Below, one piece after another: positions 1 through 5,729 of a stretch of 41,448 nt of DNA; the stretch's first letter is position 1, and every line of letters begins with the position of its first letter. The stretch is from a virus. The notes under the pieces were generated by a model. The model was not told where the DNA came from, searched no databases, and was given only the letters and a program-made list of their open reading frames with translations. Where the stretch lies: IMG/VR virus record IMGVR_UViG_3300023099_000013, positions 1 through 41,448 of that record; one strand, 5' to 3'. The position numbers were made by a program, and so were the translations under genes.

Positions 1-136
1 AAGTTGCTTAATTAGCGTAATTTCCATTACTCTATATCAATTGAATCAGTTTCAAAACCTTTAATCCATTTAGGCTTATATGCAGTTCTTAATTGAACAT
101 CGAAAAAGTTGAAACTTTCTGACCAGCGGTTTTCTT
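1..136. repeat. Terminal overlap: circular closure of the genome (copy 1)
   Basis: Bases 1-126 are identical to 41314-41439. After that the right-hand copy lacks one C (base 127), and the next nine bases match again. The genes at both ends fit together exactly when the ends are joined: the exonuclease stop (27-29) overlaps the start of the DUF1367 gene (25-27, equal to 41338-41340) as TAATG. This is most simply an assembly overlap of a circular or circularly permuted genome of about 41,313 bp. A true 135-bp direct terminal repeat is less likely because the repeat runs through coding sequence. Confidence 0.93.
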
Positions 137-1001
137 TTATACATTGTTCTAATTTTGCAACTAGATACTTATATTCTCTGATTCCGTACATCAATAAAGA
201 AACATCTAATTTTATTATTGAGAAATTTAGAGATTTGTCATAAGTAACAAAATAAAACTCAGGCAAACTTCCATCTGCTTCAGAATACATTCCTGCTTGC
301 ATATAGTACTTAAATTTTATAATATCTCTTTCAAATTTTTCAGGATCAGAATCAGCGGTATATTTGAAGTCTATAATAATTCTGATTCCTTCTGCATCGG
401 TAAAACCTTTAAATTTCCAGCCGCTGTAAGTCCATTCGTGTTTAACTTGAAAAGCATTACAGCTGTCAACAAACTGCATAATCAATTCTGATTTTTTAAG
501 ATTTTCAGTTATTTTAAATGCTTCATCTTTCATTTTGGTAGTACACACCATTTTACCCGATTGAATAGCTGTAATGTAGTTTTCTAACTGATTCCATACT
601 TTTTCCAAACCGCCTACTTTGTAGTTATTAGCATAAGCATCTTCTTTTGATTTTCCTTCAAAAATATCATTGCAGAATCCTTTTTGATTATCGCTTGAAG
701 GAACTGAATCTACAATTACAAATTTACTTTCAAATTCATCAGGAGTTGTTAAAAAGCAGTCGCATAAACTTCCAAATATTTGGCTTTCCGTTTGCGGTGT
801 TTTTGGTTTTAATTTATATTGAATAAAATTCCTTGGAGATTTAGAAAAAGCCTTTAAACTTGAATAAGACAATGTTTCTTCTTTTTTTTGTAGCCTTTGG
901 AGTAATTTTATATACTCCGTTGGCTGTTCTTCTTCAATTAATATATTTTCAGAATTAATTAATTCTTGTTCTGAATATTGTTCTGCTAATTCTTTTGACA
1001 T
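27..1001 (-). CDS. RecE/exodeoxyribonuclease VIII-like PDDEXK exonuclease
   Basis: 324 aa. It probably degrades one strand of dsDNA ends to give ssDNA for the adjacent annealing protein, in a phage two-component recombination system. Visible family features are the N-terminal SYSSLKAF segment (45-52), GSLCDCFL (77-84, where the family usually has His at the first Cys), GFTDAE with Asp202, the catalytic DFK at 211-213, and the YMQAGMY helix (233-239), the usual YxxQxxxY signature of PDDEXK nucleases. It lies directly downstream of the ERF gene (4-nt gap), which supports the pairing. The stop overlaps the next gene's ATG across the genome join. Family assignment is strong; polarity and substrate are inferred. 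Confidence 0.85.
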   Translation of the reverse strand: MSKELAEQYSEQELINSENILIEEEQPTEYIKLLQRLQKKEETLSYSSLKAFSKSPRNFIQYKLKPKTPQTESQIFGSLCDCFLTTPDEFESKFVIVDSVPSSDNQKGFCNDIFEGKSKEDAYANNYKVGGLEKVWNQLENYITAIQSGKMVCTTKMKDEAFKITENLKKSELIMQFVDSCNAFQVKHEWTYSGWKFKGFTDAEGIRIIIDFKYTADSDPEKFERDIIKFKYYMQAGMYSEADGSLPEFYFVTYDKSLNFSIIKLDVSLLMYGIREYKYLVAKLEQCIKENRWSESFNFFDVQLRTAYKPKWIKGFETDSIDIE

Positions 1002-1005
1002 AATA

Positions 1006-1578
1006 TTATTTTTTAGGTGTTAATTTTTCTTTTAATTTGTCTTTTTTATCTTTGAAAATTACTTTGTCGGAAGCATTTAAAGAAGTGTATTTAGAAGCAA
1101 GTTCTTCTAATGTTCCTGCGCTGTCTAAATCTAATTCTATATTCAAACGTCTTTCTTCTTCTTTTTTCTTGTTTTCAGCAATTAATTCAGGGTTTTCTTT
1201 TTTAGGCTGTGTAGCTTTATTTCCGTCATCATCTTCTGCACCTACTCCGCAAATAGATTGCAAGCCGTAACGTCTTGCATAAGTTATTCCGCTACCTTGC
1301 GCTTGTGCGTCATTTGGCTTTGAAAATAATATTTCAGTAAATCCTTCCAAACGTTCTCCGCTTTCATGAAGCAATACCGTATTCACAAAGCTTTTTCCGT
1401 CAATAAAAACAGTTGGCTGTAATATTGCTATTCCGTTATTGTGTAAAGCTTCTAAGACAGCTTCTAATACAGAATTTAAGTCTGCGTATTTTGATTTAAA
1501 AAAAGGGTTTGAGTTACCTTTTTTTGGCGTTCTCATTTCTGATTGCGCTTTTATAAATGCTTTGGCTATTTCTGACAT
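1006..1578 (-). CDS. erf: ERF-family single-strand DNA annealing protein
   Basis: 190 aa. ERF proteins anneal complementary ssDNA and often help circularise or recombine phage genomes. The family core is visible: FFKSKYADLNSVLEAV near 27-42, the repeated hydrophobic strands ILQPTVF and VNTVLLHESGERLEG, and the diagnostic SGITYARRYGLQSICGV at 96-112, followed by an acidic patch (EDDDGN). The C-terminal third is charged and variable, as is usual for ERF. It sits immediately upstream of the RecE-like nuclease, so the two are probably made and used together. Confidence 0.9.
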   Translation of the reverse strand: MSEIAKAFIKAQSEMRTPKKGNSNPFFKSKYADLNSVLEAVLEALHNNGIAILQPTVFIDGKSFVNTVLLHESGERLEGFTEILFSKPNDAQAQGSGITYARRYGLQSICGVGAEDDDGNKATQPKKENPELIAENKKKEEERRLNIELDLDSAGTLEELASKYTSLNASDKVIFKDKKDKLKEKLTPKK

Positions 1579-1580
1579 AA

Positions 1581-1841
1581 TTACCTTTTTTGATATTCCC
1601 CACGTTCAACTTTAGCTCTTGAAAACTTTTCGATTTCTTCAATCGTAATTTCAGCATCAATATTCTGTTTAGCCAATTGGTCGCAGAATTCGCTTTCTAC
1701 CGATTTGAATAAGTCTATCTGTTCTTTAACAGATAATTCAATAAAATTTGACTGTTTTAGAAGCTGTAATATTGAATTTTTATTGTCTTCTATATTTACT
1801 TTGTTGTCGGTGTTTAACCAACTTAATAATATTTTTTTCAT
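1581..1841 (-). CDS. Small protein upstream of erf, unknown function
   Basis: 86 aa, acidic and predicted mostly helical (EQIDLFKSVESEFCDQLAKQ). I do not recognise the family. Its stop is 2 nt before the erf start, and its ATG overlaps the stop of the preceding gene (ATGA, 1838-1841), so it is translationally coupled within the recombination operon. No signal peptide, zinc ligands or catalytic motif is visible. Confidence 0.7.
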   Translation of the reverse strand: MKKILLSWLNTDNKVNIEDNKNSILQLLKQSNFIELSVKEQIDLFKSVESEFCDQLAKQNIDAEITIEEIEKFSRAKVERGEYQKR

Positions 1842-2134
1842 AATCTAATAATTTTAAGTTTTAAACAATTTCTTAAATGAATATAATCTTTCTCCTGCTG
1901 TTCTGTCATTCCTAAACAGTTTGCGTAAATTCCTTCTTTTGCTTCCATTTCCTCAATCTGTTTTAATATTCCTTTGATTGATTCGTGTTCTTTTTTTAAA
2001 GAAATATTTGCGTCACTTAATCTTAAAATAATTAATTGTTCTTCTGTAAGCTCAACTTCATCAAACACTTCAATTTTTAAAGATGGGTGTGAAGTGTTTT
2101 CTAATCCGGTTGTTTTATCGTCGTAGTTGTTCAT
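1838..2134 (-). CDS. Small acidic coiled-coil protein, unknown function
   Basis: 98 aa. The middle part (about 30-70) is a charged helix, likely coiled coil (EQLIILRLSDANISLKKEHESIKGILKQIEEMEAKEG). Not recognised. It is in the recombination operon with a 4-nt ATGA overlap to the next gene and a 2-nt gap after the previous one. The tight packing and codon use match neighbouring genes, so I treat it as real. Confidence 0.7.
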   Translation of the reverse strand: MNNYDDKTTGLENTSHPSLKIEVFDEVELTEEQLIILRLSDANISLKKEHESIKGILKQIEEMEAKEGIYANCLGMTEQQEKDYIHLRNCLKLKIIRL

Positions 2135-2136
2135 AA

Positions 2137-2373
2137 TTAAAACATTTTTTCGGTTTGTTCAACAATTTTAAAAATTAATTCATTTGACATTTTATCGAAA
2201 GCGTTATCTCTTTTTTCTTCTGTATTAAAACTCATTTTTTGAGAAGCTTTAGTGCCTTTTATAAAAAATACTATTTCTAAAACATAATAATTATCTTCAT
2301 CTTCATTGTCAAAGTATTTTGATAACAAAACCTGATGATTAGGTGTTTCTACTATTCTAAAATTTATTTCCAT
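2137..2373 (-). CDS. Hypothetical protein, unknown function
   Basis: 78 aa, mixed alpha/beta pattern: alternating strands MEINFRIVETPNHQVLLSK and YYVLEIVFFI, then a C-terminal helix. No recognisable motif. It is separated by 2 nt on each side from its neighbours, which supports a packed early operon. Function cannot be assigned. Confidence 0.65.
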   Translation of the reverse strand: MEINFRIVETPNHQVLLSKYFDNEDEDNYYVLEIVFFIKGTKASQKMSFNTEEKRDNAFDKMSNELIFKIVEQTEKMF

Positions 2374-2375
2374 AA

Positions 2376-2612
2376 TTACTTTTGTTTTAATAGTTCTTTG
2401 AATTGTTCTAGTGTTATTTCTTCTAATGATTTTGCCATTCCTTTTACGATTAGTTTTGACATAATTAAATAGTTTTCAAATGACAGCCAATTAAATACTT
2501 TACCTGGATTTTCTGTGACAAAATTATCTATATTAAATCCTAATAAGTTACCTACTTCTTCAAGCATTTCTTCATTCTCAATGAATAATACCTTGTTTTC
2601 AAATTGTTTCAT
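2376..2612 (-). CDS. Hypothetical protein, unknown function
   Basis: 78 aa, acidic and helical, for example MLEEVGNLLGFNIDNFVTEN and the C-terminal LEEITLEQFKELLKQK. I see no catalytic or binding motif. It is two nt from both flanking genes in the recombination operon. Confidence 0.65.
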   Translation of the reverse strand: MKQFENKVLFIENEEMLEEVGNLLGFNIDNFVTENPGKVFNWLSFENYLIMSKLIVKGMAKSLEEITLEQFKELLKQK

Positions 2613-2614
2613 AG

Positions 2615-2860
2615 TTACTTAATTTTTAAAGTTCCTTTTACTTCGCATCCGTAATCGTGTCCGTGGAAATCTACTGATTCTAAACCTAACTTTTTAGCGT
2701 ATTTACCAATCTTTTCTAAAGCGTTCTTGTGATTATAGTCACGGCTTAATTCCTGTTGCTTTACTATTTCCACATCAGTATTTAATTTTTTTAATAATCC
2801 TGATTGATTTGAGTAATTTGTATCTACCCAATTCTGAAATGATGTTTTTTTTGTTTCCAT
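2615..2860 (-). CDS. Hypothetical protein, unknown function
   Basis: 81 aa. The N-terminal half is helical and charged (FQNWVDTNYSNQSGLLKKLN, IVKQQELSRDYNHKNALEKIGKYAKKLGL). The C-terminus is a short strand-rich segment, VDFHGHDYGCEVKGTLKIK, with two His and one Cys, too few ligands to claim a metal site. It is the second gene of the operon, 5 nt after the lipoprotein gene. Confidence 0.65.
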   Translation of the reverse strand: METKKTSFQNWVDTNYSNQSGLLKKLNTDVEIVKQQELSRDYNHKNALEKIGKYAKKLGLESVDFHGHDYGCEVKGTLKIK

Positions 2861-2865
2861 ATATT

Positions 2866-3228
2866 TTATTTTGTTAATGATTTTAGTATATTTAATTCTT
2901 TATCGGTCATTTCATTTGGAGTTAGTAAAATATCTCCCCAATAACTATCGTCTATTTTTTTTCTTAATCCAATAATTTTTTTACCATATAACTCATCAGC
3001 TGTTTGTTTTGCCTGTCTTATGGTTTTGTCTATGTCTTCGTAATCTCCTGCGCTCATATGTTGTGACGCAGCCCTAACTGTTTCCGTTATCCAAACGCTA
3101 TGTTTTTCTTTTAAAGAATCTGGAATATAATCTACGCTTTCTAATTCATATTTAGGATAATTCACATCCTCTTTTTCCTTACAAGAAACAATTGAAACAA
3201 ACGCTAATGCCAAAATAACTTTTTTCAT
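2866..3228 (-). CDS. Small lipoprotein, first gene of the recombination operon
   Basis: 120 aa. The N-terminus is a clear lipoprotein signal: basic MKK, a hydrophobic stretch (VILALAFVSIVS) and Cys17 followed by KEKED. Acidic or polar residues after the Cys agree with export to the outer membrane in Bacteroidota. The mature part is soluble and charged, with a helical region AASQHMSAGDYEDIDKTIRQAKQTADELYG. Phage lipoproteins made early sometimes block superinfection, but nothing here proves that role. The promoter box at 3257-3264 lies 29 nt upstream of the ATG. Confidence 0.75.
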   Translation of the reverse strand: MKKVILALAFVSIVSCKEKEDVNYPKYELESVDYIPDSLKEKHSVWITETVRAASQHMSAGDYEDIDKTIRQAKQTADELYGKKIIGLRKKIDDSYWGDILLTPNEMTDKELNILKSLTK

Positions 3229-3256
3229 AATAAATATTTTACTAATTAATGTTACG

Positions 3257-3264
3257 CAAATATA
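3257..3264 (-). promoter_or_regulatory. Bacteroidota-type promoter -7 box (TATATTTG)
   Basis: On the minus strand the box reads TATATTTG, a perfect match to TAnnTTTG, 29 nt upstream of the lipoprotein gene. No good TTTG -33 box is present. Further upstream lie a 12-bp palindrome (ATAATTAATTAT, 3286-3297) and the element TGTTAAAGTT (3297-3306), which recurs inverted near two other promoters of this genome. Confidence 0.6.
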
Positions 3265-3310
3265 CGTGTAATTATGTTATTGTGTATAATTAATTATGTT
3301 AAAGTTTTAA

Positions 3311-3342
3311 AAATAAAAAACCCACTCGTTAGAATGGGTTTA
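3311..3342 (-). terminator. Intrinsic terminator after the spanin-like genes
   Basis: On the minus strand AAACCCA, a loop, then TGGGTTTTTTATTTTT forms a GC-containing hairpin followed by a T tract. The stem overlaps the stop codon of the gene ending at 3340. It separates unit K from the promoter of unit A. Confidence 0.8.
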
Positions 3343-3741
3343 CTTTACTGCTAAATATCCGCTAAACATAAGGCTTAACACGGTGGTTATCTTCCAAAAT
3401 GTATTTCCTAATTTTTTTTGTATAATTTCCTTTTCGTTGTTTTCAATAATTTTTTCATAATTATTTAGCCGTGTATCTTTAGATTTAACCAAACTTTCAA
3501 ATGCTTCAATCTGTGAATTCAGGTTTTCTGTTTCAAATTCTTTGTTCTGAAGTAATTCGTTTTGCGTATTAAGCTGAATTTCTAAATTAAGCACTTGCTT
3601 TTCTAAATAATCCTTTTCGATCAATTCTTTGAATGCTCGCCTGGCATCTTCAACCTTTACTTCAATCTTTGTGGTATCTTTTTGGGAGAAAGCTTGACAG
3701 CTGATTATGGTCATAGCTATCAATAGTATTCTTTTTTGCAT
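3340..3741 (-). CDS. Spanin-like protein: exported, coiled coil, C-terminal hydrophobic segment
   Basis: 133 aa. The N-terminus is an export signal (MQKRILLIAMTIISC) with a plausible lipobox at Cys15, although cleavage after AFS by signal peptidase I is also possible. A long coiled coil (about 25-110) follows, then a hydrophobic C-terminal segment TVLSLMFSGYLAV. An N-terminal lipobox plus a C-terminal membrane segment is the layout of unimolecular spanins, which fuse inner and outer membranes at lysis. The start lies inside the preceding gene (80-nt out-of-frame overlap), which is the Rz/Rz1 arrangement of two-component spanins. Which model applies cannot be decided from sequence alone. Confidence 0.6.
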   Translation of the reverse strand: MQKRILLIAMTIISCQAFSQKDTTKIEVKVEDARRAFKELIEKDYLEKQVLNLEIQLNTQNELLQNKEFETENLNSQIEAFESLVKSKDTRLNNYEKIIENNEKEIIQKKLGNTFWKITTVLSLMFSGYLAVK

Positions 3742-4036
3742 CTTTTTCTATTATTAAGGTTTTGTAGTTTGTTTTATGGTTGGCTAAATCCGTTTTTAAG
3801 GCTGTATTATTGGATTTAATAAGCTTTAATGAATCTTGAAGTACTAATATTGATTCATTTGTTTTTGATTCGTTAGATTTAAGTATTTCATTTTGACCTT
3901 TAAGCTCTGCGTTTTTGATTTGAAGTCTTGAAGTGCTTGTGGATAACAAAGTGAATATTATATATCCGGCCATTACTAAAATAATCCAAAAGTAATATTG
4001 TGATGTGTCTATTGAAAATGTGAATTGCTTTTTCAT
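3662..4036 (-). CDS. Rz-like i-spanin candidate: N-terminal TM plus coiled coil
   Basis: 124 aa. One N-terminal transmembrane helix (about 15-33, YYFWIILVMAGYIIFTLLS) is followed by a periplasmic-type coiled coil (about 36-105). This is the layout of inner-membrane spanin subunits that act at the last step of lysis. The 3' end overlaps the start of the exported downstream protein in another frame, as in Rz/Rz1. No sequence identity to a named Rz is visible, so the call rests on architecture, size and overlap. Confidence 0.6.
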   Translation of the reverse strand: MKKQFTFSIDTSQYYFWIILVMAGYIIFTLLSTSTSRLQIKNAELKGQNEILKSNESKTNESILVLQDSLKLIKSNNTALKTDLANHKTNYKTLIIEKDAKKNTIDSYDHNQLSSFLPKRYHKD

Positions 4037-4037
4037 C

Positions 4038-4313
4038 TTATCTTAATTCTATTTTTTGACAATAACATTCATTTATGTTCTTAATTTTGTTCCAATTTTT
4101 AAAATGTTTATTTATATATTCTTCTTTTAACCATATAAAACCAAAATCATCTTCTTCAAAATTTGAATAGTAATTTTTCCATTTCTCAAGAAGCCTATTA
4201 AATTTTTCTACATATTTTTCTGCTTTATTTTTGTCGTCAGTAGAAAATATTATATTCTGATAAAAATCATCATAATTTCCTGAACTATAACCTAACAAAT
4301 ATATATTTTTCAT
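4038..4313 (-). CDS. Hypothetical protein, unknown function
   Basis: 91 aa, rich in aromatic and charged residues (FSTDDKNKAEKYVEKFNRLLEKWKNYYSNFEEDDFGFIWLKEEYINKH). The first strand MKNIYLLGYSSGNYDDFYQNIIFST followed by a long helix looks like a small alpha/beta host-takeover-type protein. No motif supports a function. It ends 2 nt before the Rz-like gene. Confidence 0.65.
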   Translation of the reverse strand: MKNIYLLGYSSGNYDDFYQNIIFSTDDKNKAEKYVEKFNRLLEKWKNYYSNFEEDDFGFIWLKEEYINKHFKNWNKIKNINECYCQKIELR

Positions 4314-4316
4314 AAT

Positions 4317-4403
4317 CTAAAATATTAAGTTATACACAAATATTAATCCTGAAAATGCAAAAACTATCTTCCAATAGTTAGATGCGTGGGTGTATTTATT
4401 CAT
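4317..4403 (-). CDS. 28-aa single-pass membrane peptide
   Basis: Short ORF reading MNKYTHASNYWKIVF and then a hydrophobic tail (AFSGLIFVYNLIF), stop TAG. Residues 11-28 form one likely transmembrane helix. It fills the gap between the zinc-ribbon gene (stop at 4428) and the 91-aa gene (start at 4313) with codon use like its neighbours. Small single-TM peptides next to lysis genes can be pinholin or antiholin-like, but that is inference only. Confidence 0.5.
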   Translation of the reverse strand: MNKYTHASNYWKIVFAFSGLIFVYNLIF

Positions 4404-4427
4404 TTATATTTGCCAATTACCATAAGC

Positions 4428-4640
4428 TCAAGTTCCTACTATTTTTAAGCAGGATTCCTTTTTACACTCTAGTGAATATTCTTCTATATAACCTTCCCCA
4501 TAATACATATTCACTTGTTTAAATTCTTTACAGCCACAAGAGCATTTTAAAGGCATACCATCTTCTGAAATATAACCATCTTGTACCTGCATAGCCATAT
4601 AATCTTCAAATGATATAATATCTTTATTATTTTTTTCCAT
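4428..4640 (-). CDS. Small zinc-ribbon-like protein
   Basis: 70 aa from the ATG at 4640 (MEKNNKDIISF). A longer reading from 4682 would place the start inside the leader RNA and is rejected. Four Cys positions, CSCGC then CKKESC near the C-terminus, suggest a small zinc ribbon. No enzyme motif is visible. It is the first gene of unit K and lies 12 nt after the leader pseudoknot described at 4652-4704, so its translation is the most likely direct target of that RNA. Confidence 0.65.
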   Translation of the reverse strand: MEKNNKDIISFEDYMAMQVQDGYISEDGMPLKCSCGCKEFKQVNMYYGEGYIEEYSLECKKESCLKIVGT

Positions 4641-4651
4641 AATATAAAAAA

Positions 4652-4704
4652 TAATGCCCCCACTCGCTACAAATGAAGGCATTAATAAATTTTAGTTGTA
4701 GCGA
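4652..4704 (-). ncRNA. Leader pseudoknot 1 (unit K)
   Basis: RNA from the minus strand. Arm A (4704-4696, UUCGCUACA region) pairs with A' (4672-4664): on the plus strand TTGTAGCGA and TCGCTACAA, 9 perfect pairs. Arm B (4684-4678, UAAUGCC) pairs with B' (4658-4652, GGCAUUA), 7 pairs plus a flanking U.G. The order is A-B-A'-B', so the helices cross. It ends 12 nt before the ATG at 4640 and begins directly after the -7 box TACATTTG (4709-4716). It is closely similar in sequence and layout to leader 2. Confidence 0.65.
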
Positions 4705-4708
4705 ATTA

Positions 4709-4716
4709 CAAATGTA
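4709..4716 (-). promoter_or_regulatory. Promoter -7 box (TACATTTG) of unit K, inside a direct repeat
   Basis: Minus strand TACATTTG matches TAnnTTTG. It sits within one of two direct repeats of AATTCRCTACA (copies about 17 bp apart); the second copy is arm A of the pseudoknot. The -33 region has no good TTTG. Transcription would begin at the 5' end of the pseudoknot. Confidence 0.5.
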
Positions 4717-4807
4717 GTGAATTATTTATTAAGGGATTGTGTTATTTAAGTTTTTTGGTGTTTTCTTAAATAATGAACTGTTCGGAATTTCCGTTTGGTT
4801 GAATAAA

Positions 4808-4835
4808 ACCATTTTGTTGACGTCAACAAAATGGT
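4808..4835. repeat. Perfect 28-bp palindrome
   Basis: ACCATTTTGTTGAC and its exact reverse complement are adjoined without spacer, centred between 4821 and 4822. It lies 10 bp downstream of the 54-aa gene. On the minus strand it is followed by TTTTATT, so as RNA it could be a hairpin with a 4-nt loop and act as terminator of unit J. As DNA it is also a full dyad site for a dimeric protein or recombinase. Confidence 0.75.
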
Positions 4836-4845
4836 GAAAAATATT

Positions 4846-5010
4846 TTAAAATAAATTTCGTTTTAATCCAAAATTATTTTTATACGTAGTTTTTTTAAAT
4901 TTAATTTTTCGCCTTTCTGAACGATTTAAAGGCGTATTTTCTTTTAAGTCTTCGTGATTTATAGTTGAATATTGAAGTCCTAGTATTGGATGGTAATAGA
5001 AGTTTTTCAT
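4846..5010 (-). CDS. 54-aa basic protein, unknown function
   Basis: Reads MKNFYYHPILGLQYSTINHE and continues with a strongly basic C-terminal half (NRSERRKIKFKKTTYKNNFGLKRNLF). The charge suggests nucleic-acid binding, but no fold is recognised. Its ATG overlaps the TGA of the 25-aa ORF upstream (ATGA), which supports coupled translation. An upstream in-frame TAA fixes the start. It is followed by the 28-bp palindrome. Confidence 0.6.
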   Translation of the reverse strand: MKNFYYHPILGLQYSTINHEDLKENTPLNRSERRKIKFKKTTYKNNFGLKRNLF

Positions 5011-5084
5011 ACGCTTGTTCCCCCATTTTTAAATCCGTGTACAATATTTAAAATAATATCCCCGTACCAAGTTGATGATTTCAT
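5007..5084 (-). CDS. 25-aa ORF coupled to the 54-aa gene
   Basis: Reads MKSSTWYGDIILNIVHGFKN and ends GGTSV, with TGA overlapping the next ATG. It lies after a possible -7 box TATCTTTG (5109-5116) that is itself inside the flank of the upstream terminator. Too short to classify; the ATGA overlap is the main argument that it is translated, possibly as a leader peptide. Confidence 0.4.
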   Translation of the reverse strand: MKSSTWYGDIILNIVHGFKNGGTSV

Positions 5085-5120
5085 AATAATTTGTTTTAAA
5101 TTTAGATTCAAAGATAATAA

Positions 5121-5151
5121 AAAAGCCTTGACAAATCAATGCAAGGCTTTT
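5121..5151. terminator. Intrinsic terminator (10-bp stem), usable in both directions
   Basis: AAAAGCCTTG and CAAGGCTTTT form a perfect 10-bp stem with an 11-nt loop and A/T tracts on both sides. It directly follows the stop of the 27-aa ORF on the minus strand, so a transcript from about 5280 should end here. Confidence 0.8.
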
Positions 5152-5233
5152 AATCAATATTACAGTATTGAAGCAAATAAAAAAATCTGTAAATTTTATA
5201 GGTGAGTGTTTGCTTACCGGTAATGACGTACAT
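5150..5233 (-). CDS. 27-aa ORF ending at a terminator
   Basis: Reads MYVITGKQTLTYKIYRFFYL and ends LQYCNID. Its stop touches the terminator stem (5121-5151), and a TATTTTTG box lies upstream at 5279-5286, so a minimal transcription unit of about 130 nt is formed. This could encode a peptide or be a small RNA. The 5234-5300 stretch holds no other gene. Confidence 0.35.
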   Translation of the reverse strand: MYVITGKQTLTYKIYRFFYLLQYCNID

Positions 5234-5307
5234 TTGCCTTGAAACACACAAATTATTTTCAACCTACTATTTGCTTTTCAAAAATACAAAACTATTCCAA
5301 ATAAAAA

Positions 5308-5339
5308 AACCGCTTTCTCCTTTTTATCGGGAAGCGGTT
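5308..5339 (-). terminator. Intrinsic terminator after the endolysin gene
   Basis: AACCGCTT and AAGCGGTT pair (stem extendable by a further G.T and G-C pair). On the minus strand the stem is followed by TTTTTTTATT. It starts 11 nt after the endolysin stop. Confidence 0.85.
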
Positions 5340-5349
5340 CTAAAATTAA

Positions 5350-5724
5350 TCACCAACGTGCTTTTTTACCTCTTCTGTCATAATGAACGAAACCTTTGTA
5401 AATCCCAATACCGCCTTGCTCCATTTTACCCGAAGTAATTAACCTTTCAATTTCTTTAGCTAATTGAATTGGTGTATATCCTTTTGCGTTTATATCCGCA
5501 GCGTTGCAGGTCAGATGCTGGCTGTTAGTCGCTCCTTTTACTCTTGCATTATGCGAGGGTGTTCTATATCCGCTACCTGTAATCGATATAGGAACATTCA
5601 AATGATCCCGCAAAACCTGAAGATTTTCAGCTACCTTTCTACAATTATCAATATATTCTTTAGGGACTTTTGTTCCATCCTTACAATCAAATTCTTTTGA
5701 ATTAAAGTTTTTCGTTAGTTGCAT
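5350..5724 (-). CDS. Peptidase M15-type endolysin
   Basis: 124 aa. It most likely cleaves peptide cross-links of peptidoglycan (D-Ala-D-Ala carboxypeptidase or L-Ala-D-Glu endopeptidase class) to release phage. The M15A motif set is complete: YRTPSHN (53-59), SQHLTCNAADI with zinc ligands His70 and Asp77, GGIGIY, and FVHYDRRG with His114. It has no signal peptide and needs a holin to reach the wall; the membrane protein genes directly upstream supply that context. The length is typical of the compact phage M15 enzymes. Confidence 0.9.
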   Translation of the reverse strand: MQLTKNFNSKEFDCKDGTKVPKEYIDNCRKVAENLQVLRDHLNVPISITGSGYRTPSHNARVKGATNSQHLTCNAADINAKGYTPIQLAKEIERLITSGKMEQGGIGIYKGFVHYDRRGKKARW

Positions 5725-5729
5725 AATTA

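Noticed and set aside
4428-4682. 84-aa reading of the zinc-ribbon gene starting at 4682
   Set aside because: Its first 14 codons would overlap the leader pseudoknot; the ATG at 4640 fits the neighbouring gene style.
4990-5262. Longer ORFs on both strands in this stretch (71, 77 and 78 codons)
   Set aside because: They run through two terminator hairpins and have poor composition; the short minus-strand ORFs with coupling and terminators explain the region better.
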